A stretch of DNA of 64,000 nt. Source: Jiangella ureilytica. Its GTDB lineage: Bacteria; Actinomycetota; Actinomycetes; Jiangellales; Jiangellaceae. Under the pieces are notes generated by a model. The model saw nothing but the letters and a program-made list of their open reading frames with translations, had not been told where the DNA came from and ran no database searches. Numbering within the stretch: position 1 is the first letter of the stretch; each line of letters starts with the position of its first letter. The stretch covers positions 1-64,000 of the forward strand of contig NZ_SMKL01000005.1 of NCBI RefSeq assembly GCF_004348545.1, in the 5' to 3' direction. The translations under genes were made by a program, and so were the position numbers. This document shows, piece by piece, positions 1 through 8,518 of the stretch.

Positions 1-1351
1 GGGTGCCGGCGCGCGGCGCCGCCGTGGCCGGAGGCGTCGCAGGCGGCGTGGTGACCGTGGGGGTGGGCGTCGGGGTCGGCGAGGGCGACTCGCCGCCGTC
101 GAGCCGCTCGTGCGCCCGGCAGGCCTCGAGCCGCAGCCGCTGGACCACGTCGATGGCGTCGTCGAGATCGTCGGCCGTGATGGTGTCGGTGACCTGCTCG
201 CGGTACAGCTCCGGCAGCGACTCGACCGGCAGGCCGCCGGGGATGTCGTGCAGCTCCGACAGCCGGATGGGCCCGATCTCCTGGCTGACGCCCTGGTAGA
301 TGGCCACCTGGCCGTTGCTGTCGCCGACGTAGTACTGGTCGCGCACCCAGCCGCTCGCGACGTTCAGCGCCGCCCAGCCCACCGCGGCGACGGCGGCGAC
401 GATGACCAGGGTGCGCAGCCAGCGGCGGCGCCGGGGCGGCTGCGGGGCGTACCGCATGGCCTCGAGGTCTTCGGCCGTCGGCTTCGGGTGGGCCTCCTCG
501 GCGCCGACGAGGGCGCGCAGGGCGGCGCCGGGACGACGGCGGTGGGGGCGCTCGGGCGGCGGCACCTCGTTGCTGGCGGCCGCGCCGACGAGGAACGCCT
601 CGGCGGTGTCGTCGGCCTCGCGTGGCCGGTCGGTCTCGACGATGTCGGCGAGGACCAGCGTGACGTTGTCGGGCGCGCCGCCGGCGAGGGCGAGGCGGAC
701 GAGCTCGTCGGCGGCGTCGTCGAGTCCGGGGACGGCGCCCAGCGTCTCCTCGAGCGTCTGGTCGGACACGACGCCGGTGAGACCGTCGCTGCACACCAGC
801 AGGCGGTCGCCGGCCCGGACGTCGAGTACCTGCAGGTCGGGGTCGACGTCGCCCTGCCCCTGCAGCGCCTTGAGGATCAGCGAGCGGGCCGGGTGGACGC
901 CGGCCTCCTCGAGCGTGATGCGGCCCTCGTCGACCAGCGACTGGACGAACGTGTGGTCGTGCGTGAGCTGCCGTATGGCGCCGTCGCGCAGCAGGTAGGC
1001 GCGGGAGTCGCCGATGTGCCCGAGGCCGAGCGTGCTGCCGGTCCACAGCAGCGCCGTGACGGTGGTGCCCATGCCCTCGCGGCTGGAGTCGTCGACGATG
1101 AGCTGCCGGATGCGCGTGTTGGCCGCGCCGATGGCCGCGGTCAGCGTCTCGAGCGGGTCGCTGTCGCGGGGGTCCTGCTCGGCCAGGACCAGCTCGTCGA
1201 TGGCCGCGCGGCTGGCGACCTCGCCGGCTGCGTGCCCGCCCATGCCGTCGGCGACGGCCAGGAGGTAGGGCCCGGCGTAGCCGGAGTCCTCGTTGCCCTC
1301 TCGGACCAGGCCGACGTCAGAGCGCGCGACGTAGCGCAGCGTCAACGGCAT
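1..1351 (-). CDS. pstP: PP2C-family Ser/Thr protein phosphatase (PstP-like), 3' end cut by window edge
   Basis: Metal-dependent phosphatase that reverses Ser/Thr kinase signalling at the membrane. At least 450 codons are present and the stop lies beyond the left edge. The N-terminal half carries PP2C motifs (NEDSGY, VADGMGGHAAGE, GDSRAYLLRDG, SDGLTGVV, GGAPDNVTLV). A linker and one membrane segment follow (around positions 330-410 on the plus strand), then an extracytoplasmic part ending in a Thr/Pro-rich tail. ATG at 1351 follows the fhaB stop by 6 nt. The order fhaA-fhaB-pstP next to tRNA-Leu matches the mycobacterial/actinobacterial pknB locus, so rodA/pbpA/kinase genes would be expected beyond position 1 (inference). 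Its first 52 codons are nearly identical in DNA to the paralogue at 48231-49481. Confidence 0.93.
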   Translation of the reverse strand, partial: MPLTLRYVARSDVGLVREGNEDSGYAGPYLLAVADGMGGHAAGEVASRAAIDELVLAEQDPRDSDPLETLTAAIGAANTRIRQLIVDDSSREGMGTTVTALLWTGSTLGLGHIGDSRAYLLRDGAIRQLTHDHTFVQSLVDEGRITLEEAGVHPARSLILKALQGQGDVDPDLQVLDVRAGDRLLVCSDGLTGVVSDQTLEETLGAVPGLDDAADELVRLALAGGAPDNVTLVLADIVETDRPREADDTAEAFLVGAAASNEVPPPERPHRRRPGAALRALVGAEEAHPKPTAEDLEAMRYAPQPPRRRRWLRTLVIVAAVAAVGWAALNVASGWVRDQYYVGDSNGQVAIYQGVSQEIGPIRLSELHDIPGGLPVESLPELYREQVTDTITADDLDDAIDVVQRLRLEACRAHERLDGGESPSPTPTPTPTVTTPPATPPATAAPRAGT

Positions 1352-1353
1352 CG
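1196..1353 (-). repeat. 158-bp near-identical patch shared with the second phosphatase gene (copy A)
   Basis: Matches 49326-49483 over 158 bp with only two mismatches (1256 g versus c; 1345 a versus g). The match runs from just before the start codon to about codon 52 and stops abruptly; the rest of the two genes is much more diverged. Confidence 0.9.
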
Positions 1354-1357
1354 GTCC

Positions 1358-1834
1358 CTACTTCCGCAGCTCGACGACGGTCTTCCCGAGCCGGAACCGG
1401 CTGCGGGCGGTGACCGGCGTGCTGCGTGTGAGCCGCTGGTTGCCGAAGTACGTGCCGTTGGTGGAGCCGAGATCCTCGACGTACCACTGGTTCTCGTGGA
1501 ACCTCAGCCGGGCGTGCTGCGTCGACACGTACTCGTCGGACAGCGGCACGGTGCAGTCGGCGCCGCGCCCGAACGTGACCGGCGTGCCGTCGAGCGGCAC
1601 CGACTTCCCGGTGTCGGGTCCCTCGACGATGTAGGCCCGCGTGGGCGTGCCCTTGGCGCCCCGCGGCTGGCGGTTCTGCTTGGCCGCCTCGCGCGCCTCG
1701 CGCTGCGGTTTCGGCTGTTTGGGCGGCCGCACGCCGAACAGGTCGGCGCGCATGGCCGACGTCACTGAGAGGATCAGCAGCCACAACACGGCGAGGAAGC
1801 CGAGCTTGATGACCGTGAGTGTCAGTTCCGACAC
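1358..1834 (-). CDS. fhaB: FHA-domain membrane protein FhaB/FipA-like
   Basis: 158 aa. One N-terminal membrane segment (residues 8-24), a basic Gln/Arg-rich linker, then a C-terminal forkhead-associated domain (about 75-158) with the phosphothreonine-binding motifs GRG, S..HARL and GSTNGTY. FHA domains bind phospho-Thr peptides made by PknA/PknB-type kinases; FhaB orthologues act in cell wall synthesis and division. GTG start at 1834 is preceded by a strong GGGAGGTGA ribosome site. The fhaA stop is 4 nt upstream and pstP starts 6 nt downstream, so all three genes are one transcript. Confidence 0.93.
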   Translation of the reverse strand: MSELTLTVIKLGFLAVLWLLILSVTSAMRADLFGVRPPKQPKPQREAREAAKQNRQPRGAKGTPTRAYIVEGPDTGKSVPLDGTPVTFGRGADCTVPLSDEYVSTQHARLRFHENQWYVEDLGSTNGTYFGNQRLTRSTPVTARSRFRLGKTVVELRK

Positions 1835-1838
1835 TCGT

Positions 1839-2558
1839 TCACCTCCCGGGGCTGCGCCGGCGGACGTCGATCACGGTGGACCCGATCACGATGCGGGATC
1901 CGTCGGAGAGCGGCGCCTGCCCGACTCGGGCGCCGTCGACGACCGTCCCATTGGTGGACCCGAGGTCGACGGCGACCAGCTGGGGCTGCGTGCCCTGCTG
2001 ATACACGCGGATCTCCAGATGCCGGCGCGAGACGCCGGGATCGTCGATGCGAAGGTCGCACTCGCTGCCGCGGCCCAGCACGACGCCGGGCGGGAGCACC
2101 GGGTGCTGGGTGCCGTTGATGACGAGGAAGGCGTCGGCCTGCCGCTCCGACGTCGGAGTAGGGGCGAACGACGACCCGCGGTCGACCCCGGCCCGCACGG
2201 CGCTGCGGATGCGGAACGCGCCCGTGCCGAGGTCCTCGTGCCGCTCGAACCCGACCCCGACCGGGCCGGTGAACGCGTAGTGCTGCAGGTCGGCGTGCTC
2301 GCGGGCCAGCTCGACCAGCTCGGTGGCCAGCGTGCCGATGTACGCGGAGAGCCGGTCGTGGTCGCTCGGCCCCAGCTCGACGACGAAGTCGTTCGGCACG
2401 AGCGAACGGTCGCGGCTGACGATCTGCGCGTTGTTGTCGAGCTCGCGCTGGATGGCCGCCGCGATCTCGACGGGCTGCACCTCTGAGCGGAAGGCCCTGG
2501 TGAACGCACCCTGAACCATGTTCTCGAGCCTGCGCTCGAAGCGCTGCAACACTCCCAC
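1839..2558 (-). CDS. fhaA: FHA-domain protein FhaA with N-terminal DUF3662 domain
   Basis: 239 aa. The N-terminal DUF3662 domain (residues 1-115; MGVLQRFERRLENMVQGAF) is followed by a short linker and a C-terminal FHA domain (about 150-235) with LGRGSECDLRI, SRRHLEI and GSTNGT. In mycobacteria FhaA binds phosphorylated MviN/Wag31 to tune peptidoglycan synthesis (known of the family). This copy is shorter than the mycobacterial one (over 500 aa) because the Gln/Gly-rich linker is missing. GTG start at 2558 with GGGAGGTA upstream. First gene of the operon; its promoter should lie in 2559-2800. Confidence 0.93.
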   Translation of the reverse strand: MGVLQRFERRLENMVQGAFTRAFRSEVQPVEIAAAIQRELDNNAQIVSRDRSLVPNDFVVELGPSDHDRLSAYIGTLATELVELAREHADLQHYAFTGPVGVGFERHEDLGTGAFRIRSAVRAGVDRGSSFAPTPTSERQADAFLVINGTQHPVLPPGVVLGRGSECDLRIDDPGVSRRHLEIRVYQQGTQPQLVAVDLGSTNGTVVDGARVGQAPLSDGSRIVIGSTVIDVRRRSPGR

Positions 2559-2814
2559 GGGTACCTCCCTCCACGTATCGCGCCCGGTGCCGCCGCCGGC
2601 AAGACCCTGATCGTAACGGCGCGCAGCGCGCCGGTGCGGCTGCGTCCTTGATCGGGGCCGTGCGGGAACGGCCGTCGCAACCTTATGTGACGAAGGACGG
2701 CTGGCGGCTGGTTCCGGCGGCTCTCACAGTGCTTCCCGCCCATGCTGACATCCACACCCCCGGATCGTGGAATCGACCACCCGCCGGAGCGTGTTAACCT
2801 GGGTGCCGCACCTA

Positions 2815-2898
2815 GCGCGGGTGGCGGAATAGGCAGACGCGCACGGTTCAGGTCCGTGTGCCCGAAAGGGCGTGGGGGTTCAACTCCCCCCTCGCGCA
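2815..2898 (+). tRNA. tRNA-Leu (anticodon CAG)
   Basis: Class II tRNA of 84 nt. Acceptor GCGCGGG (2815-2821) pairs with CTCGCGC (2891-2897), discriminator A2898. The anticodon stem CACGG/CCGTG encloses loop TTCAGGT with CAG at 2849-2851. A long variable arm (about 2859-2873) and a GTTCAAC T-loop follow. CCA is not encoded. Confidence 0.96.
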
Positions 2899-2909
2899 CA
2901 TCACGCAAC

Positions 2910-2937
2910 GAAGCCCCAGGTCCTCACCTGGGGCTTC
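2910..2937 (+). terminator. Hairpin terminator after tRNA-Leu
   Basis: Perfect 12-bp stem (2910-2921 with 2926-2937) and loop CCTC, 12 nt past the tRNA. There is no T-tract, as is usual at this GC content. Confidence 0.7.
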
Positions 2938-2974
2938 CGTCGTCTCCGGAGTCTCTGCCGTGGAGAGGTTGTCC

Positions 2975-3580
2975 GTGAAGATCGTGGTCATCGGGGCGAG
3001 CGGCGTCGTGGGGGCGGCGGTGGCGCAGGAGCTGGCCGGCCGCGGGCACCAGGTGGTCGGGGCCTCCCGCCGCGGACCCGTCGTGGTCGACGTCGGCGAC
3101 CCGAGGACCGTCGAGGCGCTGTTCGCGACGGTGCCTGACGTCGATGCCGTCGTGTGTTGTGCGGCGAGCGCACCGACCGCGAACCTCCTCACCGCGAGCG
3201 ACGCCGAGTTCGTCGCCGGGTTGCCGGGCAAGCTGCTCGGCCAGGTGCGGCTGGCGCGAACGGCGCTGCACCACGTCCGCGACGGCGGGTCGGTCACGCT
3301 GACCGGCGGGACGTTCACGGAGCCGCTGCCGGGCGGGTCGTTCGGCGCGCTGGTCAACGCCGGGCTGGCGGCGTTCGTCGAGGCGGCGGCGCCTGAGCTT
3401 CCGCGCGGCATCAGGCTCAACCTGGTCGCGCCGGGGTGGGTGCGCGAGTCGCTCGAGGCGTTCGGCTGGGATCCGGCACGGGGCATGCCGGCGGCCGGCG
3501 TCGCGCGCGTCTATGCCGACCTCGTCGAGGGCGACGCTCAGGGCGCGGTGGTTCCCGTCACGACCGGCGCGGGCAGGTAG
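2975..3580 (+). CDS. Short-chain dehydrogenase-like protein without the catalytic Tyr-x3-Lys
   Basis: 201 aa Rossmann-fold protein with a cofactor loop GASGVVG at the N-terminus (residues 7-13). It resembles small cytosolic SDRs of about 200 aa. The usual YxxxK pair is absent: the equivalent stretch reads SFGALVNAGLAAF. It may therefore be a non-catalytic or atypical SDR. GTG at 2975 is chosen because GAGAGG (2963-2968) sits 6 nt upstream; TTG at 2969 is in frame but directly abuts that site. Substrate cannot be predicted. Confidence 0.8.
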   Translation: MKIVVIGASGVVGAAVAQELAGRGHQVVGASRRGPVVVDVGDPRTVEALFATVPDVDAVVCCAASAPTANLLTASDAEFVAGLPGKLLGQVRLARTALHHVRDGGSVTLTGGTFTEPLPGGSFGALVNAGLAAFVEAAAPELPRGIRLNLVAPGWVRESLEAFGWDPARGMPAAGVARVYADLVEGDAQGAVVPVTTGAGR

Positions 3581-3656
3581 CCGCTCGCCCAGCTCCCCCG
3601 GCGATCGGGTGGGTCGGTGCCCTTCGACGATGTCATGCGCGCGGCGTAGCGGCGGA

Positions 3657-4496
3657 TCAGACGCGTGACCGGCTCGGCCCGTCGACGACGGCGCCCACCT
3701 CGGCCACCAGCGCGCGGGCGGCGTCGACAGTGGCCGACAGCTCGCCGGCGGTGATGCCGGCGGCGCCGAGCAGCCGCTGCGACCGCTCGGCGAACCCGGA
3801 GGGCGCCGACGGCAGCGCTCCGGCCGATACGACGGCGCCCTTCTCGTTGATGAGCCAGCGGCCCTCGTGCCCGTGCAGGGCGTGCGCACAGATGCCGACG
3901 GCGCGGAACAGGCAGCCCGCGACGTAGGCGGCGTCGCCTCGGCCGGCCGCCTTCGCGGCGACGTCGACGCAGAATCGAGCCTCCCAGAGCCCGCGCCGCA
4001 GCGCCGCTCGCAACGGCTCCGGATACCGTCGTGCGTCGTCACGCAGGGCCGTCAGCTCGCCGGACGGGTCGGTCAGCACGACGGCCAGCGCGATCTCGCC
4101 CGCGTAGGCGAAGTCCGGCACGCCGAGCGGATGACCGGCCTGCTGGTGGAAGGCGTACTCACCGCGCTGGGCCGCCTCCCAGGCGCTTCGCACCCGGTCG
4201 GTGTCGCGGTAGAGCCAGTCGATGGCGACGCCGTCGACCGTGAGCCAACCGCCGCCGTCGACCCACGGACCCCACGAGCCGGGCTCGGTGACCGTCGCCG
4301 ACGGCCCGCCGAAGCGGCGGGCCAGCTCGCCCAGCCGCGCCAGGTCGAGCTCGCCGCGGTAGTAGAGCCCGAGGTCGTAGTCGGAGTCCGGCCGGTGGGT
4401 GCCGCGAGCCCGGCTGCCGCCGAGCACCGTACCGACCACGCCGCCGACCTCCGTGAGGGCATCGGCCATGGCCGCGACCACGTCGTCCACCCTCAC
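3657..4496 (-). CDS. Nucleotidyltransferase-domain protein (Pol beta-like)
   Basis: 279 aa. The N-terminal Pol-beta-type nucleotidyltransferase motif GGSRARGTHRPDSDYDLG (about residues 22-39) has the GS pair and DxD metal ligands typical of aminoglycoside/streptomycin adenylyltransferase relatives. An alpha-helical C-terminal domain follows. The GTG at 4496 overlaps the stop of the upstream XRE regulator by 4 bp (GTGA), so the two are co-translated. The substrate is unknown; resistance is possible but not shown. Confidence 0.83.
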   Translation of the reverse strand: MRVDDVVAAMADALTEVGGVVGTVLGGSRARGTHRPDSDYDLGLYYRGELDLARLGELARRFGGPSATVTEPGSWGPWVDGGGWLTVDGVAIDWLYRDTDRVRSAWEAAQRGEYAFHQQAGHPLGVPDFAYAGEIALAVVLTDPSGELTALRDDARRYPEPLRAALRRGLWEARFCVDVAAKAAGRGDAAYVAGCLFRAVGICAHALHGHEGRWLINEKGAVVSAGALPSAPSGFAERSQRLLGAAGITAGELSATVDAARALVAEVGAVVDGPSRSRV

Positions 4497-5371
4497 CCGC
4501 CTTCGCCGACCCGGTCCTGCACCATACGCGTGTCGGGTGCGGTCCAGCTGCTCAGCAGCCGCAGCGACTTGGCGGTCTCGGAGCCGGGCTCGACGCTGTA
4601 GACGCAGAGGGTCTGGTCGGAGTCGCCGGGGACCTGGAAGGACTCGTAGGTGAAGTGCAGCTCGCCCACCACGGGGTGGATGTAGTGCTTGGCGCCGTGC
4701 GTGCGACGCAGCACCCGGTGATCGTTCCACCAGGCGGAGAACTCGGGACAGCTCAGGGTGAGCTCGCCGACGAGGTCGGCGAGGCGGCGGTCGTCGGGGT
4801 AGCGGCCGGCCTCGAGACGGAGCATGGCCACGGTCTCCGCGGCGATCCGCTCCCAGTCGCCCACCCGCTCGCGGGCCTGCGGATCCAGGAGGTAGTAGCG
4901 GGCCAGGTTGCGCTGGGTGGCGGGCAGGGCGTCGAAGTCGGTGAGCACGGCCTTGGCGAGCTGATTGGCGGCCAGGACGTCGGTGCGCCGGCCGACGATG
5001 AACGCGGGGACGTGGCCGACGGTCTCGAGCATCAGGTACAGGCCGGGCCGGACGCGCTGCGGCCTGGCGGGCGCGCGACGGGCCCGGCGGCCGCCGGGCG
5101 CCAGCAGGTCGGCGAGGTGCTCGCGCTCGGATGCGTCGAGCTCGAGAGCGTGGGCCAGGGCCTCCACGACCTCCGCCGACGGATGGCCGGCCCGGCCCTG
5201 TTCCAGGCGCGTGTAGTACTCCGTGCTGACGCCCGCGAGGCGGGCCACCTCGTCGCGGCGCAGTCCAGGGACGCGGCGGACCCGCCCGTCCGACGGGAGC
5301 CCCGCGCGCTCCGGAGCGATGGCCGCCCGGCGCGACCGGAGGAAGCCGGCGATCTCCTTGCTGCGGTCCAT
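4493..5371 (-). CDS. XRE-family regulator with MmyB-like ligand-binding domain
   Basis: 292 aa. An N-terminal helix-turn-helix (about residues 33-62, LRRDEVARLAGVSTEYYTRLEQG) is joined to a C-terminal MmyB-type domain (about 100-280) that binds fatty acyl ligands in related proteins. Such regulators are usually divergent from a short-chain dehydrogenase they repress, exactly as here (SDR at 5538). An imperfect dyad, AGGT-N12-ACCT at 5413-5432, in the 166-bp gap is a possible operator. ATG at 5371. Confidence 0.88.
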   Translation of the reverse strand: MDRSKEIAGFLRSRRAAIAPERAGLPSDGRVRRVPGLRRDEVARLAGVSTEYYTRLEQGRAGHPSAEVVEALAHALELDASEREHLADLLAPGGRRARRAPARPQRVRPGLYLMLETVGHVPAFIVGRRTDVLAANQLAKAVLTDFDALPATQRNLARYYLLDPQARERVGDWERIAAETVAMLRLEAGRYPDDRRLADLVGELTLSCPEFSAWWNDHRVLRRTHGAKHYIHPVVGELHFTYESFQVPGDSDQTLCVYSVEPGSETAKSLRLLSSWTAPDTRMVQDRVGEGG

Positions 5372-5537
5372 GGCTCCAGTCTGGCCGCACCCGCCGCCGG
5401 CCGTCCCGCCCAAGGTGGCCCTGCGGGTACCTGCCTGCTCAGGGTCAGCTATGGCGCTGCGCGCCGGCCGTGGAGCGGGTGTGCTGGAGGGGAGCCGGGA
5501 TCTGCCCGGCGCACAGCCCACGGAAGGGACCCATCGC

Positions 5538-6314
5538 ATGTCCACACAGACCACAGCCGTGCCGCTCGCGGGCCGGATCGCCGTCGTCACCGGGGCGTCC
5601 AGCGGCATCGGCGCGGCGTCCGCCGAGAAGCTTGCCGCCCTGGGGGCACACGTCGTCCTCCTCGCGCGGCGGGCCGACCGGCTCCAGGAGCTGGCCGCCC
5701 GGATCGAGCAGAACGGCGGCAAGGCCCTGGCGATCTCCGTGGACGTGACCGACAGGGCGGCGGTCCAGGCGGCCGCCGACCGGGTGGCGGCCGAGCTCGG
5801 CGGCGCCGACCTGCTGTTCAACAATGCCGGCGTGATGCTGCCCGCCCCGGTCGAGGAGCTGGCCACGGACCAGTGGCAGCTGCAGATCGACCTCAACATC
5901 ACCGGCCTGATGAACGTCATCGGGGCGTTCACACCCCAGCTGGTGAAGGCCGCCGCCGACCGGGGGGTGGCCGACCTGATCAACACCTCGTCGATCGGGG
6001 CACAGAACATCTATCCGAACTTCGCCGTCTACACCGCCACGAAGGCCTACGTCACCCACCTGTCCCGCCACCTGAGGGCCGAGCTGGGCGCCAAGAACGT
6101 GCGCGTGGCCGCGATCGAGCCGGGCATCGTCGGCACCGAGCTGCAGACCCACGTCACCGACGAGGGCGCCCTCGCGTGGCTGGCCGGCACCAGGGAGACC
6201 ATGGAGTGGCTCACGCCGCAGGACGTGGCCGAGACCATCGGCTTCCTCGCCGCGCTGCCGCCGCGGGCGAACCTTCAGCAGGTGACGATCATGCCCACCG
6301 GTCAGGCCAGCTGA
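5538..6314 (+). CDS. Short-chain dehydrogenase/reductase (classical SDR)
   Basis: 258 aa NAD(P)-dependent oxidoreductase. Classical SDR motifs: TGASSGIG cofactor loop, NNAGV, an INTSS catalytic serine and YTATK catalytic Tyr/Lys. The arginine in LARRADR favours NADP(H). ATG at 5538; the upstream GGAAGGGA is a plausible ribosome site. Divergent from the XRE regulator, which probably controls it. Its 3' end overlaps the convergent MFS gene by 13 bp. Substrate unknown. Confidence 0.92.
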   Translation: MSTQTTAVPLAGRIAVVTGASSGIGAASAEKLAALGAHVVLLARRADRLQELAARIEQNGGKALAISVDVTDRAAVQAAADRVAAELGGADLLFNNAGVMLPAPVEELATDQWQLQIDLNITGLMNVIGAFTPQLVKAAADRGVADLINTSSIGAQNIYPNFAVYTATKAYVTHLSRHLRAELGAKNVRVAAIEPGIVGTELQTHVTDEGALAWLAGTRETMEWLTPQDVAETIGFLAALPPRANLQQVTIMPTGQAS

Positions 6315-7750
6315 GACGCCCGGTGCGGCTCGGCCTCGCCGGTCGCGGTGTCGTCGCCCGCGAGTGGCTCGCGTGACTGGCGTGCCTCGCGCCCCTCGAC
6401 CACGCGGCCGGTGGTCAGCAGGCCGGCCAGTGCCGCCACACCGCCGGCCACGATGATGCCGGCGAACGTCGCCGGGCCGGGCGAGGTGAGGGCGACCGCG
6501 GCGCCGCTGACCGCCACCGCGGCCGCCGTGCTCAGCGACCCGGCGACCTGGGCGGCGCCGACGTTGCGGCCCTGGTTGCCGGCGTCGGACGCGGCGAGGG
6601 TCAGCACCGACAGCACCGGTGACGCGAGCCCCATGCCGACGCCCGCGAGCGCCCAGCCGGCCAGCCCGACCGCGGGCGGGACCGCCGGCCAGGCGAGCAG
6701 CGCCGTCACCGCCAGCCCGGCCGTCATCGCCGCGAGCCCGGCCCGCAGCACCGTCGCCGACGGGTAGCCGTGGTCGCGGGCCTGCAGCCAGGAGCCGAGC
6801 GCCCACATGACGCCCGAGATGGACAGGCTGATGCCCGCCGTCGTCGCCGTGAAGCCGTGCACCAGCGTGAGCAGCAGCGGCAGCCAGGCCCCGACACCGG
6901 CGAACGCCGTGGCCGTGAACACGCGCTGGGCCACGACGGCGGGCAGCCCGCGCCGGACCCGGAACGTGCCGCGCGGGAGCAGCCGCGTCGCGGCGATCAC
7001 CGCGCCGGCCGCCCCGCCGAGCACGACGGCGACGGCCGGGACCGGGTGGGCGGCCAGGTGCTCACCGGCCACGGACAGTCCGAACACGGTGGTCGCGGCC
7101 AGCAGCGCCCACGGCAGCACCGTCGTCGCGCTCTCCCCCGGCGGCACCGCAGCGGACGCCGTCGTCGGCGGCACCGTGCGCAGGACGGGCCGAAGGACCA
7201 GCCAGACCGGCACCAGCACGGCCAGCGCGCCGAGGAACACCCAGCGCCACCCCGCGCCCTCGGTGACGATCCCCGTCAGGAACGGCCCCACGACCGATGG
7301 CAGGATCCAGGACGCCGCGAAGAGCGAGAACATCCGCGGCCGCAGCTCCTCCGGCAGGGATCGGGCGATCAGCACCATGATCCCGACGTCGATCAGCCCC
7401 TCGGCCAGCCCGCTGAGCAGCCGCCCGGCGATCACCTGCGGCATGCCACCAGCGGTCCCGACCAGCACCTGCGCCACGGCGAACGTGACGATGCCGGCCC
7501 GCAGCGGCGGCACCGGGCCGGACCGGTCGGCCCACAGGCCCGCCAGCGCCAGCGAGACGACGAAGCTCGCGATCGGCGCGGCGGAGGCCGGCCCGAAGCT
7601 GCTGACGGCGTCGAAGTCGCGCACCAGGGTGGGCAGCGCGGTGCCGACCGCCCGGTTCTCGAACGCGCCGAGCGTCACCAGGGCGACGGCGCTGACGGCC
7701 AGCGGCAGGTGGGCCCGGCTGAACAGCGAGGCCGGCGGGCGAGTGGACAT
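6302..7750 (-). CDS. MFS drug-type exporter under a predicted SoxR promoter
   Basis: 482 aa with about 14 predicted hydrophobic segments, suggesting the DHA2 drug:H+ antiporter group. The signature LWADRSGP sits in loop 2-3 and GRLLSGLAEG in the next helices. The chosen ATG (7750) lies 6 nt after a predicted -10 element, implying a leaderless mRNA; an in-frame TTG at 7771 would fall inside the operator. A SoxR-type dyad sits in the promoter, so the pump is probably induced by redox-active compounds. The neighbouring tetR appears instead to control the epimerase at 8599. Confidence 0.9.
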   Translation of the reverse strand: MSTRPPASLFSRAHLPLAVSAVALVTLGAFENRAVGTALPTLVRDFDAVSSFGPASAAPIASFVVSLALAGLWADRSGPVPPLRAGIVTFAVAQVLVGTAGGMPQVIAGRLLSGLAEGLIDVGIMVLIARSLPEELRPRMFSLFAASWILPSVVGPFLTGIVTEGAGWRWVFLGALAVLVPVWLVLRPVLRTVPPTTASAAVPPGESATTVLPWALLAATTVFGLSVAGEHLAAHPVPAVAVVLGGAAGAVIAATRLLPRGTFRVRRGLPAVVAQRVFTATAFAGVGAWLPLLLTLVHGFTATTAGISLSISGVMWALGSWLQARDHGYPSATVLRAGLAAMTAGLAVTALLAWPAVPPAVGLAGWALAGVGMGLASPVLSVLTLAASDAGNQGRNVGAAQVAGSLSTAAAVAVSGAAVALTSPGPATFAGIIVAGGVAALAGLLTTGRVVEGREARQSREPLAGDDTATGEAEPHRASQLA

Positions 7751-7756
7751 GCCCTC

Positions 7757-7787
7757 ACCCTGCAACCTCAACCCGCGTTGAGGTCAA
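7757..7787 (-). promoter_or_regulatory. Predicted SoxR-box promoter of the MFS exporter
   Basis: Read on the minus strand: -35 TTGACC (7787-7782), a 19-bp spacer and -10 CAGGGT (7762-7757). The spacer contains the dyad ACCTCAAC-N4-GTTGAGGT (7765-7784). Long 19-bp spacers bridged by a dyad are the hallmark of MerR/SoxR promoters. Both half-sites match the box next to soxR (45962-45981) base for base. Confidence 0.8.
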
Positions 7788-8485
7788 CCCTCGGGCAGCC
7801 CCGTCAGCCGGCCCCACGTCCGGACCTGGTGGTCGAACAGTGCGCGGCGGTCCTCGATGACGTTGGTGAACTGGCCGAAGACCTCGAAGCTGACGAAGCC
7901 GAACAGGCCGGTCCAGGCGGCGATGGCCCGGGCGACCAGGTCGTCGGGCAGCCCCGGCATGAGCTCGCGGACCACGTCGGCGTCGCCGCTGAACGACGGC
8001 GGCGGAGTGGGGAAGCCGTCGGGAGGCGCCAGCGCGCCGGCCGCGTACGCCTCGCTGATGATGCGCCCGTAGACGGCGGTGTCGCGGGTGGCCGGGGCGA
8101 TGGTGTCGGCCGGGGCCTGGTACCCGGGCACCGGGGAGCCGTAGAGCAGCGCGTACTCGTGCGGGTGCGCCAGAGCCCAGTCGCGAACGGCATGGCAGAC
8201 CGCGCACCACCGCCCGGCGTGGTCGTCGCGGGCGCACGCGGCGTCGGCCTGCTCGACGGCCTCGCCGACGGCGTTGTAGGCGTCGATGATCAGCGCGGTG
8301 AGCAGCTCGTCGCGGCTGGGGAAGTAGCGGTAGACGGCCGACGAGACCATGCCCAGCTCGCGGGCGATGGCGCGCAGGTTCAGCCCGGTGGCGCCCTCGG
8401 TGCCGAGCTGACGGCGGCCGATCGCAGTGATCTCCCTGGTCAGCTCGGCCCGGGCGCGTTCGCGTGCGGTGCGTCCGACGTTCAT
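7784..8485 (-). CDS. TetR-family transcriptional regulator
   Basis: 233 aa. An N-terminal TetR helix-turn-helix (about residues 33-62, LRAIARELGMVSSAVYRYFPSR) is followed by a larger C-terminal ligand domain of the TetR_C_13/WHG type. ATG at 8485. It is divergent from the epimerase gene at 8599, and two related palindromes in the 113-bp gap are its likely operators, so it probably represses both itself and the epimerase. Its stop codon overlaps one half of the downstream SoxR box. Confidence 0.92.
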   Translation of the reverse strand: MNVGRTARERARAELTREITAIGRRQLGTEGATGLNLRAIARELGMVSSAVYRYFPSRDELLTALIIDAYNAVGEAVEQADAACARDDHAGRWCAVCHAVRDWALAHPHEYALLYGSPVPGYQAPADTIAPATRDTAVYGRIISEAYAAGALAPPDGFPTPPPSFSGDADVVRELMPGLPDDLVARAIAAWTGLFGFVSFEVFGQFTNVIEDRRALFDHQVRTWGRLTGLPEG

Positions 8486-8518
8486 GCGGCGACTCTAGCA
8501 GAGCGGCGCACCAAAGTG

